Positions 27,835-37,282 of a stretch of DNA of 64,000 nt are shown one piece after another. The DNA lies in assembly GCF_005938225.1 (NCBI RefSeq), contig NZ_VCPC01000002.1:372001-436000 (forward strand). Direction: 5' to 3'. The notes beneath the pieces were generated by a model, which saw only the letters and a list, made by a program, of their open reading frames with translations, made no database searches and was not told the DNA's origin. The position numbers and the translations under genes were made by a program. How positions within the stretch are numbered: position 1 is the first letter of the stretch; every line of letters starts with the position of its first letter. The DNA is from Arenibacterium halophilum (lineage in GTDB: Bacteria > Pseudomonadota > Alphaproteobacteria > Rhodobacterales > Rhodobacteraceae).

Positions 27835-28551
27835 TCAGCGGTGCCCCGCCAAGAGGTGTTCGACCAGCGCGGGCACGGTTTGCGTGGCGCTGCCAAGGAT
27901 GGTTTCGTCGAACTGGTCCGACGTGGCCGAGGGATCAAGATTGACCTCGATCGTCTGCGCTCCGGCCTCTTGCGCGGCCAGAACGAACCCGGCGGCGGGG
28001 TAAACCTGCCCCGAGGTGCCGATGGAAATGAACAGGTCGGCCCCGGCGAGGTGATCCAGAATCGCATCCATGAAATAGGGGATTTCGCCGAACCAGACCA
28101 CGTCGGGCCGGGCAGACAGCCCGTTGCAGGCGGGACAGAGCGTATCCGGTGTCATCTGTGAAGGCGCTGGCCAGCGGTGGCCGCAGTGGGCGCAGAGCGC
28201 GCCTGCCAGCGTGCCGTGCATATGCAGGACGTTGCGCGCGCCAGCGGCTTCGTGCAGGGAATCGACATTCTGGGTTACGATGACCACGTTTTCCGGCCCC
28301 AGCGTTTGTTGCAGATGGGCGAGCGCGTGATGGGCGGAATTGGGCGCGGCCTTGGCGGCGGCCTCACGTCGCGCGTTATAGAAATCGTGCACCAACGCGG
28401 GGTTGCGGGCGAATCCTTCGGGGGTGGCGACATCCTCGATCCGGTGGCGCGCCCACAGCCCGCCTTCGTCACGGAAGGTGCCCAGCCCGCTTTCGGCCGA
28501 GATACCCGCCCCGGTGAGAATGACGATTTTCCGATGGGGTGCTGTGGTCAT
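27835..28551 (-). CDS. cobB: Sirtuin NAD-dependent protein deacylase
   Basis: 238 residues. Sir2 motifs GAGISAESGLGTFRDEGGLW, TQNVDSLHEAAG and HMHGT (catalytic His); zinc site CAHC...CPAC; VVWFGE. The YNAR in FYNARR fits the Y-x2-R pair that in CobB and human SIRT5 favours succinyl/malonyl-lysine substrates, so it may remove acidic acyl groups as well as acetyl. It reads away from the phosphatase gene, whose start is 46 bp from its own. Confidence 0.93.
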   Translation of the reverse strand: MTTAPHRKIVILTGAGISAESGLGTFRDEGGLWARHRIEDVATPEGFARNPALVHDFYNARREAAAKAAPNSAHHALAHLQQTLGPENVVIVTQNVDSLHEAAGARNVLHMHGTLAGALCAHCGHRWPAPSQMTPDTLCPACNGLSARPDVVWFGEIPYFMDAILDHLAGADLFISIGTSGQVYPAAGFVLAAQEAGAQTIEVNLDPSATSDQFDETILGSATQTVPALVEHLLAGHR

Positions 28552-28596
28552 TTCAGGTGGCTCGCGTCAGGGTTGGCCGGTCTGGCAAGGAAGGGG

Positions 28597-29064
28597 ATGC
28601 CTGTGATCCGCAGTGTTGTGTTTGTCTGTCTGGGTAACATATGCCGCTCGCCCGCGGCAGAGGCGGTTTTTCGCGCGCAAGCGCCCGGGCTGGCAAGCGA
28701 CAGCGCCGGAACCAGCGACTGGCACGTTGGAGAGCCCCCTTATGGCGCGATGCAGGCGGCAGCGCTGGCGCGGGGGATAGACATGTCGGATTTGCGCGCG
28801 CGCCAGTTTGGACCGGAGGATTTTGCCCGCTTCGATTTGATCGTGGCGATGGATGGCGACAACCTTGCGCGGATCGAAGCGCAGCGGCCACAGGGCAGCG
28901 ATACGCCTGTCCACCTGCTGACCGATTACGCGCCCGACAGCGGGGCCGACCATGTGCCAGATCCCTATTACACCCGCGACTTCGACGGGACGTTGGATTT
29001 GATCGAAAAGGCTGTTGGCGGGTTGATTGCCCAAATTTCGGGCGATCGGGAAGAGGTAGATTAA
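28597..29064 (+). CDS. Low-molecular-weight protein tyrosine phosphatase
   Basis: 155 residues; cytoplasmic phosphatase. The P-loop C-x5-R-S is VCLGNICRSP at residues 10-19, and the general-acid Asp lies in DPYYTRDFDG near residue 125. Length is normal. AAGGAAGGGG precedes the start. Not linked to polysaccharide genes, so it is more likely a housekeeping LMW-PTP than a capsule-export Wzb. Confidence 0.93.
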   Translation: MPVIRSVVFVCLGNICRSPAAEAVFRAQAPGLASDSAGTSDWHVGEPPYGAMQAAALARGIDMSDLRARQFGPEDFARFDLIVAMDGDNLARIEAQRPQGSDTPVHLLTDYAPDSGADHVPDPYYTRDFDGTLDLIEKAVGGLIAQISGDREEVD

Positions 29065-29210
29065 GTAAAGTGAAATAACACCAAAGGTCTTTTCAATACA
29101 CCGTTGGCGCCATTGTGCTGCCCCAATCGCGCAGTGTTCTGTGGAGAAAGGCAACCGCAGGCGCGACAATGCAGCACAGGGCGACCACGCAGAGGCAAAC
29201 CGAGGCAGGG

Positions 29211-30182
29211 CTACTCCGGCTCTTGCAGGGTACGCAGCTGCCCGGCAAGCCACGGCAGTTTCGCGATGGCCGGGTCGATCATGCTGGATTGCACCAGCTG
29301 GCGTGCAATATGTGCCACGTCGCGGGGCAGTTGATCGTGCCAGTCGGTGCCAGCAAACAAAGAGATCGTACGCGCGAAAGCGCCAAAGGGCAGCGCGAAG
29401 GCCTCGAGATCGTCGTGGAAGCGGCTGGTGCGCATGTAGCCCAGGGGCGTGGTGATCGCCCAGCCGATGCGCCGCGCCACCATCGCCATCAGCGCCGGAT
29501 GGCTGCCGATCTCAAAGCGTTCTTCAAAGCTGAGTTTCTGCCGCGACAGGTGGGTTTCGATCTGGCGGCTGATCAGCTGATCGCGGGCATAGCGCAGGAA
29601 CGGCAGCCCCGAAAGCTGCGACATGGGCGCCGCCGGCGTCGTGACGATGCCACGCGGGGCCACAAGGATAAACGGGTCGCGGGCCAGTGGAATTTCACGA
29701 ATTCCGGCGTGCGCTTCACCGGTGCTGGCGGCAATCGCGATATGCAGCGCGCCTTCGGCCAGTGCGGCGCTGATGTCGTTGCTGGAGGCGGTAATCAGTT
29801 TGAAACGGCAGCGTGTCATGCTGTCGGCCAGCGCGGTTGCCAGCCTTGGGGTCAGGTCGTTGTCGAAATCGTCGATCATGCCGACCGACAGTTTGCTGAG
29901 ATGGCTCAGGTCCATCACCGTCAGCTCGCTTTGGGCCTGGCGCAACTGGGCCAGCGCCGCCTCTGTCCGGGCAAGGAAGCTGCGCCCGGCGGGAGTCAGC
30001 CGCATGGGGCGGCGGGCATGATCGACCAGTTCGGTGCCAAGCGCGGTTTCAAGGTTGCGCAGCTGCTGGCTGACGGCGGGCTGGCTCAGCCCCGTCAGGG
30101 CCGCCGCCTGAGCCACCGATCCGGTCGCGGCCAGCGATTCGAAAACTTCCAGCCCGCGCAGGGTGACGCCCTTGTGCAACAT
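29211..30182 (-). CDS. LysR-family transcriptional regulator
   Basis: 323 residues. Winged helix at about 5-65 with GSVAQAAALTGLSQPAVSQQ; the remainder is the two-lobed effector-binding domain (about 90-290). AAGGGAG precedes the start at MLHKGV; the open frame continues 27 codons upstream but across the shared promoter. It is divergent from the HisD-family dehydrogenase with an 80-bp gap containing a CTTGA-N18-TCAAG dyad, the usual arrangement for a LysR regulator of a neighbouring catabolic gene. Confidence 0.92.
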   Translation of the reverse strand: MLHKGVTLRGLEVFESLAATGSVAQAAALTGLSQPAVSQQLRNLETALGTELVDHARRPMRLTPAGRSFLARTEAALAQLRQAQSELTVMDLSHLSKLSVGMIDDFDNDLTPRLATALADSMTRCRFKLITASSNDISAALAEGALHIAIAASTGEAHAGIREIPLARDPFILVAPRGIVTTPAAPMSQLSGLPFLRYARDQLISRQIETHLSRQKLSFEERFEIGSHPALMAMVARRIGWAITTPLGYMRTSRFHDDLEAFALPFGAFARTISLFAGTDWHDQLPRDVAHIARQLVQSSMIDPAIAKLPWLAGQLRTLQEPE

Positions 30183-30209
30183 GCGATTGGCTCCCTTCAA
30201 TTCGCATTT

Positions 30210-30237
30210 CTTGAATATATGCTTCCCCAAGGTCAAG
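30210..30237. promoter_or_regulatory. Putative LysR operator
   Basis: Perfect short dyad CTTGA (30210-30214), 18 bases, TCAAG (30233-30237), centred in the 80-bp divergent region between the LysR gene and the HisD-family gene. The inner part is AT-rich on one side (ATATAT), where promoter elements could lie. Confidence 0.45.
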
Positions 30238-30262
30238 GGGTGAATGGCAAAGGAACGCCGCA

Positions 30263-31564
30263 ATGGCTTTGACGAAATTGAAATCCGCGCCAGGCCTGAC
30301 GGGCGATGCCGATTTGGAAACCGGCGCGATCGTGCGCACTATGCTGGACCGGATCGCGCAAGAGGGCGAGCAGGCCGTGGTTGACTATGCCCGTGATCTG
30401 GACGGCTGGACCGGGGCGATCGAGGTCTCGCAGGCCCAGGTCGATGCCGCCGAGGCGCAGCTGAGTGACGATCTGAAACTTGATATTCAATACGCGCATC
30501 AGAACATTCGCGCCTTTGCCCTGGCCCAACGCGCCAGCGCGCAGGAATTCGAGGTGCAGCTGCGCCCCGGGTTGTTCGCCGGGCAGCGCCATATCCCGTT
30601 GCAGACCGCCGGCTGCTATGTGCCGGGCGGTCGCTATGCCCATATCGCCTCGGCGCTGATGACGATCACAACGGCGCGCGCCGCCGGGGTGAAAAACGTG
30701 ATCGCCTGCACGCCCGCGCGCGGCAGCGACGGCCCGGCGCCCGCAGTTCTTTATGCGATGCGACTGGCCGGGGCCGACCGGATCCTGTGCCTTGGCGGGG
30801 TGCAGGGGGTGGCCGCGCTGGCGCATGGGTTCTTTGGCGGCCAGCCGGCCGACATCCTCGTGGGCCCCGGCAACCAGTTCGTGGCCGAAGCCAAGCGGCA
30901 GATGTTCGGCCCCGTGGGGATCGACATGTTCGCCGGGCCGACCGATTCGATGATCCTGGCCGATGCCACGGCGGATGCGCTGACCATCGCGTGGGATCTG
31001 GTGGGGCAGGCCGAACACGGGCAGAATTCGCCGGTATCGCTGGTGACTACCGATGGCGATCTGGCGCGCGAGGTCATGCGCCTTGTGCCGCGCTGCATTG
31101 CCGAATTGCCCGAGGCAAATGCCGCCCCGGCGCGCGCCGCCTGGGCCGCGCTGGGGGAAGTCATTCTGGCCGAAGCGCCCGAGGATATGGCCGCCCATGC
31201 CGATGCCGAAGGCCCCGAGCACCTGCATGTGCAGGCCGCCGACCTGGAGTGGTGGAAGGCTCGACTGACCAGCTATGGATCGTTGTTCCTTGGGGAAAAC
31301 ACCACCGTTGCCTTTGGCGACAAGGCAGCCGGGCCAAACCATGTTCTGCCCACGTCAGGCGCGGCGCGCTATACCGGGGGCCTCAGCGTGCACAAGTTCC
31401 TGAAAACCGTGACATGGCAGCGGGTCGAGGACGCGGCGCTGGCCGATCTGGCGCAGGCCACGGCCAATATCTCGCGTCACGAAGGGATGGAGGCGCACGC
31501 CCGCACCGCCGATATCCGGCTTGCGCGGCTGGCGCCAGCTCAGCGAAGGGTGGGGCAGGGCTAA
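30263..31564 (+). CDS. Histidinol-dehydrogenase-family enzyme, possibly HpsN-like
   Basis: 433 residues, full-length HisD fold: TAGCYVPGGRYAHIASALMT (NAD/substrate region), GVQGVAALAHG, GPGNQFVAEAKRQ, AGPTDSMILAD, AEHGQNSP, and HVLPTSGAARYTGGLSV near the end. No other histidine genes are adjacent and it is paired with a LysR regulator, so a catabolic role is more likely than histidine synthesis. In Roseobacters a HisD relative, HpsN, oxidises 2,3-dihydroxypropane-1-sulfonate to sulfolactate. That assignment is an inference from context and family; genuine HisD cannot be excluded by eye. Confidence 0.75.
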   Translation: MALTKLKSAPGLTGDADLETGAIVRTMLDRIAQEGEQAVVDYARDLDGWTGAIEVSQAQVDAAEAQLSDDLKLDIQYAHQNIRAFALAQRASAQEFEVQLRPGLFAGQRHIPLQTAGCYVPGGRYAHIASALMTITTARAAGVKNVIACTPARGSDGPAPAVLYAMRLAGADRILCLGGVQGVAALAHGFFGGQPADILVGPGNQFVAEAKRQMFGPVGIDMFAGPTDSMILADATADALTIAWDLVGQAEHGQNSPVSLVTTDGDLAREVMRLVPRCIAELPEANAAPARAAWAALGEVILAEAPEDMAAHADAEGPEHLHVQAADLEWWKARLTSYGSLFLGENTTVAFGDKAAGPNHVLPTSGAARYTGGLSVHKFLKTVTWQRVEDAALADLAQATANISRHEGMEAHARTADIRLARLAPAQRRVGQG

Positions 31565-31583
31565 GCCGCCATAGCCACTGGGA

Positions 31584-31922
31584 TCAGGTGCAGATTTCGG
31601 CGGCCTTGTCGCCGAAAGCCTTCCAGCGCTGCCAGAATTCGGAATGGCCGATCTTGTCCGACTGGCGGATTTCCTGCGCGCGATGCGGATCGGCAAAGAA
31701 ACTTGCGCCCAGACGCTGGTCGCCATTTGAAAGCGATGCATCGGCCACCGATTGCACGCAGCCGCAGCGGGTATAGCTGGCACCGCTGCGTCCGGCCTGC
31801 ATACAGGCCGTGGCAATCGGCCCCGTGCTGACCGTGTTCCGGCTGACCACGGTGCGGGATTTTCCGCCGCCACAAGACGCCACAAGCGTCACAACCATTG
31901 CCGCCACTACGACAAGTTTCAT
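31584..31922 (-). CDS. Small conserved lipoprotein
   Basis: 112 residues. Signal peptide with lipobox LVASC followed by GGG; four further cysteines (TACMQ, RCGC, ICT) suggest disulfides. The C-terminal half has the pattern SNGDQRLGASFFADPHRAQE, then RQSD and WKAFGDKAAE, which I recall in a Rhodobacteraceae family often labelled arginine transporter; nothing here supports transport. Probably an envelope lipoprotein of unknown role. Its stop is 20 bp from the end of the convergent HisD-family gene. Confidence 0.75.
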   Translation of the reverse strand: MKLVVVAAMVVTLVASCGGGKSRTVVSRNTVSTGPIATACMQAGRSGASYTRCGCVQSVADASLSNGDQRLGASFFADPHRAQEIRQSDKIGHSEFWQRWKAFGDKAAEICT

Positions 31923-32045
31923 ATTCTGCCCTCAAATCGCCGTCCGGTTGCACACATGGTATACGCCCCGGTGTTAATTGGCTGTTAAGCGCGGATCATG
32001 CCGTAAGTTCACAGCAATTTCAATCGGGACATGCGGTCCGGGCGA

Positions 32046-33707
32046 TCACGCAAAGATAAAATCGCCCTGATCCAGATCGAACTGCGAGAGCGGGCCGTCT
32101 GCGCCTTTCACCAGGATTGTTTCGCCCATCACTGCAAGCGTGACATTGGCGCCTTTTTGCGCGATCACCAGATCGGTAAAGCCCAGCGTGTCGCCAAAGG
32201 CGGTCAGGTCGATCTTGTCCAGCCCGTCCTGATAATCGGTGATGACGTCGCGGCGGCGGTCCTGAACAAATATGAACACATCCTGAACCAGCCCGGGCCC
32301 GCCTGTCATCCGGTCGGCCCCGGCGCCATCGGTGAGCCGGTCCAGCCCATTCCCGCCGATCAGCCGGTCATTGCCCGACCCGCCGTCCATCACGTCGTTG
32401 CCATCGTGGCCGATCAGACGGTCGGCTCCGGCGCCGCCATACATGCGGTCGTTTCCGTCGCGCCCCAGCAACAGGTCGTCGCCGCTGTCGCCGCGCCGGA
32501 TGTTGTCATTCCGGTTTCCGCTGATCGTATCGTCCTCGGCCACGAAACGGAGGCTGCGCAGTTCATCCACCGCACCCGTCGAGGCAAAGAGGAACTGTTT
32601 GCCGTCAATGTCCTGCGCCTCGATGTCATAGACCCGGCCCAATGGCGCCGAGTTTGGCGGAGTCAGTTCCTCGACTTCGGTCAGGGCGCCACCATTCGAG
32701 ATTTGGAACACCGCCAGCGCGTTGCCGTATCCGCCCGCCGCGAGGTAGTGATTGCCGCCTTCGGTAAACACCTCGAGCGCTTCGGGGCTGCCCCAGGGAT
32801 CGTCCCGCCCGGGTGTCTCCTGATCGACCAGTGTCAGCGTGCCATTGCGGTCGATCTCGTACACCATGATCGAGCCTGCTGTCGCTTCCGAGACGATCAC
32901 AAAGCTGCGCCCACCAATCTGCACGGTTTCCAGGTCTGTCGGGTTGCGGTTGTATATCGCCGATTCCGAGGTTGGCAGGTTGTAGACCTGCCGCATCTCA
33001 CCGGATTTGAAGAGGCGAAGAACCTGCATCGGTACGGCGTCGAAGTAGCCAAAAGTTACCACGAAATCGCGGTTCCCCACGCTGGCAACGTCGAATTTGG
33101 ACGCATAGTCGAATTCGGTCGCGGTTTTGGCCAGTGGCTTCAGCGTGCCGTCGTCGCGCACCTGATAGGTCTGAAAGGCGTTGAAATTTCCGCTGTTTTC
33201 ACGTGCATTCACGATCATGATGTCGCGCCCCGCGACGTTCGCGAATGTCGGGTCGATCCCGAAGGAACTGGCCACGCCGAATCCAGCCGATACGTCGTAC
33301 TGCCGGATGCTCTGGATCAGGTCAGGCATGCCATCGGCCGTGATTTCGACCACGTGAATCCCCACCGTGCGTGTGGCCACGTTATTCACCTGCGACTGGC
33401 CCGCGCCGGTCAGGTAAACGAATTGCCCCTTCAGGGTTTCAAAGCTTTCGATGCCGGGGTCAACGAAGTGGTACATTTCCAGCCAATCAGAGGCGTGGCC
33501 GAACACGCTTTCAAACGTCATCTCGCCAGTGCCAGCAACATCGATCATGCCAACACCCGTGGTTTCCGACCCCGCCAGCAGATAGGTCTGCGTTTCGAAA
33601 TCCAGCGTGGCGATGCGGCCGGGGCGGAAATACTCTGTGATGCTTTCGCCATTTACAAACGCCATGTCCCGCACACGTTGCAGGCTGTCGGTGTCAATCA
33701 GCGCCAT
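32046..33707 (-). CDS. RTX calcium-binding protein with propeller-like N-terminus
   Basis: 553 residues. Residues 1 to about 390 consist of repeated beta strands with short motifs such as GVGMIDVAGTGEM and GGYGNALAVFQISNGG, reading like a lactonase- or esterase-type beta-propeller. About 395-475 are RTX nonapeptides (GGAGADRLIGHDGND, GGSGNDRLIGGNG), followed by a C-terminal part ending DLDQGDFIFA, the kind of signal used by type I secretion. No signal peptide. GGAGA precedes the start. No type I exporter genes are adjacent. Function unknown; probably extracellular. Confidence 0.85.
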   Translation of the reverse strand: MALIDTDSLQRVRDMAFVNGESITEYFRPGRIATLDFETQTYLLAGSETTGVGMIDVAGTGEMTFESVFGHASDWLEMYHFVDPGIESFETLKGQFVYLTGAGQSQVNNVATRTVGIHVVEITADGMPDLIQSIRQYDVSAGFGVASSFGIDPTFANVAGRDIMIVNARENSGNFNAFQTYQVRDDGTLKPLAKTATEFDYASKFDVASVGNRDFVVTFGYFDAVPMQVLRLFKSGEMRQVYNLPTSESAIYNRNPTDLETVQIGGRSFVIVSEATAGSIMVYEIDRNGTLTLVDQETPGRDDPWGSPEALEVFTEGGNHYLAAGGYGNALAVFQISNGGALTEVEELTPPNSAPLGRVYDIEAQDIDGKQFLFASTGAVDELRSLRFVAEDDTISGNRNDNIRRGDSGDDLLLGRDGNDRMYGGAGADRLIGHDGNDVMDGGSGNDRLIGGNGLDRLTDGAGADRMTGGPGLVQDVFIFVQDRRRDVITDYQDGLDKIDLTAFGDTLGFTDLVIAQKGANVTLAVMGETILVKGADGPLSQFDLDQGDFIFA

Positions 33708-33824
33708 GAAATGTCTCCAATGCTCAACAAGTTTTTGCCGCCCGAAGGGGCGCCAGTGAATTCTGGTGGCGGGGGACTGCTGCTGCCGCTTGACGCCTTA
33801 TAAAATTGGCCTCATATCGCCACC

Positions 33825-35624
33825 ATGACAGACCTCGCACATATCCGTAATTTCTCGATCGTCGCCCATATCGACCACGGGAAATCCACGCTTGCCGACC
33901 GGCTGATCCAGTCGACCAACACCGTCTCGGAACGCGAGATGAAAGAGCAGTTGCTTGACGCGATGGATATCGAGCGTGAGCGGGGCATCACCATCAAGGC
34001 GAACACCGTCCGGATCGAATATATCGCCGACAATGGCGAGCTTTACGTGCTGAACCTGATCGACACGCCCGGCCATGTCGATTTCGCCTACGAGGTGTCG
34101 CGATCGATGCACGCGGTCGAAGGCTCGCTGCTGGTGGTGGACAGTACCCAGGGGGTCGAGGCGCAGACGCTGGCCAACGTGTACCAGGCGATCGACGCCG
34201 ATCACGAAATCGTGCCCGTGCTGAACAAGATCGACCTTCCGGCAAGCGAACCGGACCGGATCAAGGAACAGATCGAGGATGTGATCGGGATCGACGCCAG
34301 TAATGCGCTGCTGGTTTCTGCCAAATCGGGCATCGGGATCAAGGAAACGCTGGAAGCGATCTGTGCGCGCCTGCCGGCCCCCACGGGCGACCGTGACGCG
34401 CCGCTGAAGGCGATGCTGGTCGACAGCTGGTATGACCCCTACCTTGGCGTTGTCGTGCTGGTCCGCGTCATGGACGGCGTGATGAAGAAAAACGACCGCG
34501 TGAAATTCATGCGCAACGGCACAGTGCACCAGATCGACAAGATCGGCGTGTTCCGCCCCGCAATGCAGGACGTGGCCGAGCTTGGCCCGGGCGAGATCGG
34601 GTTTATCACCGCCTCGATCAAACAGGTGCGCGATACCAAGGTGGGCGACACCATCACGACGGAAAAGAAGGGCACCGACAAGCCGCTTCCGGGCTTCAAG
34701 CCGTCGATCCCGGTGGTGTTCTGCGGGCTGTTCCCGGTCGATTCTGCCGAGTTCGAAGATCTGCGCGACGCGATTGAAAAGCTGGCGCTGAACGATGCCT
34801 CTTTCAGCTACGAAATGGAAACCTCGGCCGCACTGGGTTTTGGCTTCCGTTGTGGCTTCCTTGGGTTGCTGCACCTCGAGGTGATCCGCGACCGGCTGGA
34901 ACGCGAATACGATATCGAGCTCATCACGACCGCGCCGTCGGTGGTGTACCATGTCCACATGAAGGACGGGTCGATGCAGGAATTGCACAACCCCGCCGAC
35001 ATGCCCGACATGACCTATGTCGATCACATCGAAGAGCCGCGCATCAAGGCCACGATCATGGTGCCCGACGAATATCTGGGCGACGTGCTGAAGCTGTGCC
35101 AGGACCGGCGCGGCATCCAGCAGGAACTGACCTATGCGGGCACCCGGCCTCTGGTGGTGTATGATCTGCCGCTGAACGAGGTCGTGTTTGATTTCTACGA
35201 CCGGCTGAAATCGGTCACGAAGGGCTACGCCAGTTTCGACTATCAGCTGACCGGGTATCGTCAGGACACGCTGGTGAAAATGTCGATCCTTGTGAACGAC
35301 GAACCGGTCGATGCGCTGTCGATGATGGTGCACCGCGACCGTGCCGAGATGCGCGGCCGTGCGATGTGCGAAAAGCTGAAAGAGCTGATCCCCCGCCACA
35401 TGTTCAAGATTCCGATCCAGGCGGCCATCGGCGGCAAGGTGATCGCGCGCGAAACCCTTAGCGCGATGCGCAAGGATGTGACGGCCAAGTGTTACGGTGG
35501 CGACGCCACGCGGAAACGCAAGCTGCTGGACAAGCAGAAGGCGGGTAAGAAGAAGATGCGCCAGTTCGGCAAGGTCGACATCCCGCAAGAGGCGTTCATC
35601 TCGGCGTTGAAGATGGACAACTGA
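33825..35624 (+). CDS. lepA: Elongation factor 4
   Basis: 599 residues, normal length. Translational GTPase that back-translocates stalled ribosomes and aids ribosome assembly. GTPase motifs [18 protein letters not shown] and NKIDLP are intact; the LepA-specific C-terminal domain ends with [20 protein letters not shown]. The start is preceded by a weak ribosome site. Divergent from the RTX gene with a 117-bp gap. Confidence 0.97.
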   Translation: MTDLAHIRNFSIVAHIDHGKSTLADRLIQSTNTVSEREMKEQLLDAMDIERERGITIKANTVRIEYIADNGELYVLNLIDTPGHVDFAYEVSRSMHAVEGSLLVVDSTQGVEAQTLANVYQAIDADHEIVPVLNKIDLPASEPDRIKEQIEDVIGIDASNALLVSAKSGIGIKETLEAICARLPAPTGDRDAPLKAMLVDSWYDPYLGVVVLVRVMDGVMKKNDRVKFMRNGTVHQIDKIGVFRPAMQDVAELGPGEIGFITASIKQVRDTKVGDTITTEKKGTDKPLPGFKPSIPVVFCGLFPVDSAEFEDLRDAIEKLALNDASFSYEMETSAALGFGFRCGFLGLLHLEVIRDRLEREYDIELITTAPSVVYHVHMKDGSMQELHNPADMPDMTYVDHIEEPRIKATIMVPDEYLGDVLKLCQDRRGIQQELTYAGTRPLVVYDLPLNEVVFDFYDRLKSVTKGYASFDYQLTGYRQDTLVKMSILVNDEPVDALSMMVHRDRAEMRGRAMCEKLKELIPRHMFKIPIQAAIGGKVIARETLSAMRKDVTAKCYGGDATRKRKLLDKQKAGKKKMRQFGKVDIPQEAFISALKMDN

Positions 35625-35646
35625 TCGGGATTGGCCGCAAGGGCAG

Positions 35647-35664
35647 GGGCCGCATTGGCGGCCC
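35647..35664. terminator. Hairpin between lepA and the 60-aa gene
   Basis: GGGCCGC-ATTG-GCGGCCC, a perfect 7-bp stem (35647-35653 with 35658-35664), in the 52-bp convergent gap after lepA. No T-run follows, so termination strength is uncertain. Confidence 0.4.
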
Positions 35665-35676
35665 GGCCCGCAGCGA

Positions 35677-35859
35677 TCAGATTTCGGTGGCGCGTGTCGT
35701 GCGCATAAGGACGTAGGCCATCGCCATCAGCGCGATGCCGGCCCAGCCGCCCAGCATGTAATAGCCCAGCGTGTGCCACAGGCTGCTGCCATAGGCGACC
35801 AGCCCATAGGCGCCTCCGGCCAGTCCGGTGAAGATGGATGCAAAGATGTGCCCCGTCAT
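35677..35859 (-). CDS. Small membrane protein, 60 aa
   Basis: 60 residues with two hydrophobic segments, IFASIFTGLAGGAYGLVAYG and GGWAGIALMAMAYVLM, and a basic C-terminal tip. A good ribosome site (GGAGCAGGG) precedes the ATG, which supports a real gene. No family was recognised. It sits alone between lepA and the alpha/beta hydrolase. Confidence 0.65.
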   Translation of the reverse strand: MTGHIFASIFTGLAGGAYGLVAYGSSLWHTLGYYMLGGWAGIALMAMAYVLMRTTRATEI

Positions 35860-35890
35860 GTGCCCTGCTCCTCTTTTTCCCCATTAGGCC

Positions 35891-35908
35891 CGGGACTCCC
35901 CAGTCCCG
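35891..35908. terminator. Short perfect hairpin downstream of alpha/beta hydrolase
   Basis: CGGGACT-CCCC-AGTCCCG (35891-35897 with 35902-35908), 83 bp beyond the hydrolase stop on the minus strand and just upstream of the 60-aa gene. It may end the hydrolase message; T-run is poor on that strand. Confidence 0.35.
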
Positions 35909-35990
35909 TGACAGTTTTATTAACCATTTGCCCAATACCCGCCGGAGTGATGCAGCGGGAGCACATCTATTGGTTGAGCCGGGGTTAAAG

Positions 35991-36770
35991 TCAAGCCGCC
36001 GAATTCGGCGAGGCGTCCAGAAATACGCGCACGGCGGCCTCAAACTCGCGGGGTTTGTCGGCGTGCAGCCAGTGGCCTGCGCCCGGCAGGCTGGCAAAAC
36101 GCGCGTGCGGGAACAGGGCGCGAATGGTGTCACGGTCGGCGCGGTCCACGTAAGAAGAACTTTGCCCGGTCAGGAACAGGGCGGGGCCGTCGAACTGGCT
36201 TGATACCTCGGGAAATGACATGATTTCAGGCATGTAGCGTTCCAGAATGTCAAGGTTCAGCCGCCATTTCCGGTTCGGCAAATCCAGCGATTGGGTAAAG
36301 AAACTTTGCAGCGCAGGCTCGACGCCTTGTTCGGCCAGTATGGCCTCGGCCTCGGATCGGCGGGTGACAGCCGAAACATCCACCGCGCGCATGGCGTGGA
36401 TATACGCCATCTGAGAGTGTGAATACGCCTTCGGCGCGATATCGCCGACGATCAGGCGATTAACGGCAGATTCGTGCTGCAAGGCCAATACCATCGCCGC
36501 CTTGCCACCCATCGAGTGGCCCAGCACGTCGGCACGCCCGCCAACAGATTCGATCACCTCGGCCAGATCGGCGGCCATGTCGGTATAGCTGTGGCTGTCG
36601 GACCAATCGCTGTTGCCGTGGTTGCGCATGTCCACGGCGATCACCTGCCGGCTGTCGCTGAGCCGCTTGGCGATGACGCCCCAGTTGCGGGCAGACCCGT
36701 ACAGCCCGTGCGCGATAATCAGCGGCAATAGCCCGTCGCGAGGGGCGCCATGTTCGATGGTGTTCAACAT
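35991..36770 (-). CDS. Alpha/beta-hydrolase, YbfF-like esterase
   Basis: 259 residues. Alpha/beta hydrolase with oxyanion region IIAHGLYGSARNW, nucleophile elbow GHSMGGKAAM (Ser), an Asp in a late strand and the catalytic His in GAGHWLHADKP near the end. The closest well-known family is YbfF/ABHD11-type short-acyl or acyl-CoA esterases. Start at MLNTIE; the open frame extends 42 codons upstream with atypical, Arg/Pro-rich sequence. Confidence 0.87.
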   Translation of the reverse strand: MLNTIEHGAPRDGLLPLIIAHGLYGSARNWGVIAKRLSDSRQVIAVDMRNHGNSDWSDSHSYTDMAADLAEVIESVGGRADVLGHSMGGKAAMVLALQHESAVNRLIVGDIAPKAYSHSQMAYIHAMRAVDVSAVTRRSEAEAILAEQGVEPALQSFFTQSLDLPNRKWRLNLDILERYMPEIMSFPEVSSQFDGPALFLTGQSSSYVDRADRDTIRALFPHARFASLPGAGHWLHADKPREFEAAVRVFLDASPNSAA

Positions 36771-36850
36771 GGCCGGGGTTCTAGCCGTTGCGCCCGCGCG
36801 GCGCCAGTGGCAAGAAGGGCGGCGGTGAGACTGGCAAGCAGGGGCAGGGG

Positions 36851-37225
36851 ATGCGCGAGGCCGAAACATTCCTGAAGGACACGGACGAGCTGACACAGAT
36901 GCTGCGCGTCAAGATGGGCGTGCGCGGGCGCGGCTATGCCTCGGCCTTTGGACGCGCGAAACGGCGGCTGCCCCGCACGGTGCGCGCCGAGGGCCGCGTG
37001 CTGGCCGAGGGCCTGGCCATGGCCGAACATCCCAAGCTGCGCCAGACGCTGGACTTTCCGCGCCTGAAACGCGCCGGGGCCGAGATGCGAAGCCATCTGG
37101 GCGGAATCAATCTGGTGGAGCGGCGCAAGGGCGCGCTTCTGAACCTGCTGGGCGTCATCGTCTTCAACCTGCTGGTGGTCGTGACGCTGTTCATCATCTG
37201 GCTGGTCTGGCGCGGTTACGTCTGA
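36851..37225 (+). CDS. C-terminally anchored hypothetical protein
   Basis: 124 residues. The first 90 are basic and helical with no recognised domain (contains MGVRGRGYASAFGRAKRRL); residues about 98-120 form one transmembrane helix (LLNLLGVIVFNLLVVVTLFI), ending WRGYV. This suggests a tail-anchored cytoplasmic-facing protein. AGGGG lies directly before the chosen ATG; an in-frame Met 21 codons upstream would overlap a Gly/Lys-rich stretch. Function unknown. Confidence 0.68.
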   Translation: MREAETFLKDTDELTQMLRVKMGVRGRGYASAFGRAKRRLPRTVRAEGRVLAEGLAMAEHPKLRQTLDFPRLKRAGAEMRSHLGGINLVERRKGALLNLLGVIVFNLLVVVTLFIIWLVWRGYV

Positions 37226-37238
37226 GACGCACACAAAA

Positions 37239-37260
37239 GGGGCGACCCGAAGGCCGCCCC
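37239..37260 (-). terminator. Terminator serving glyA
   Basis: GGGGCGACC pairs with GGCCGCCCC (one A-C mismatch) around loop CGAA. On the minus strand the stem is followed by TTTTGTGT, fitting the end of the glyA message 23 bp after its stop. It can also end the plus-strand gene at 37225. Confidence 0.7.
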
Positions 37261-37282
37261 CTGTTCTTCGTGTTCGTATGCC

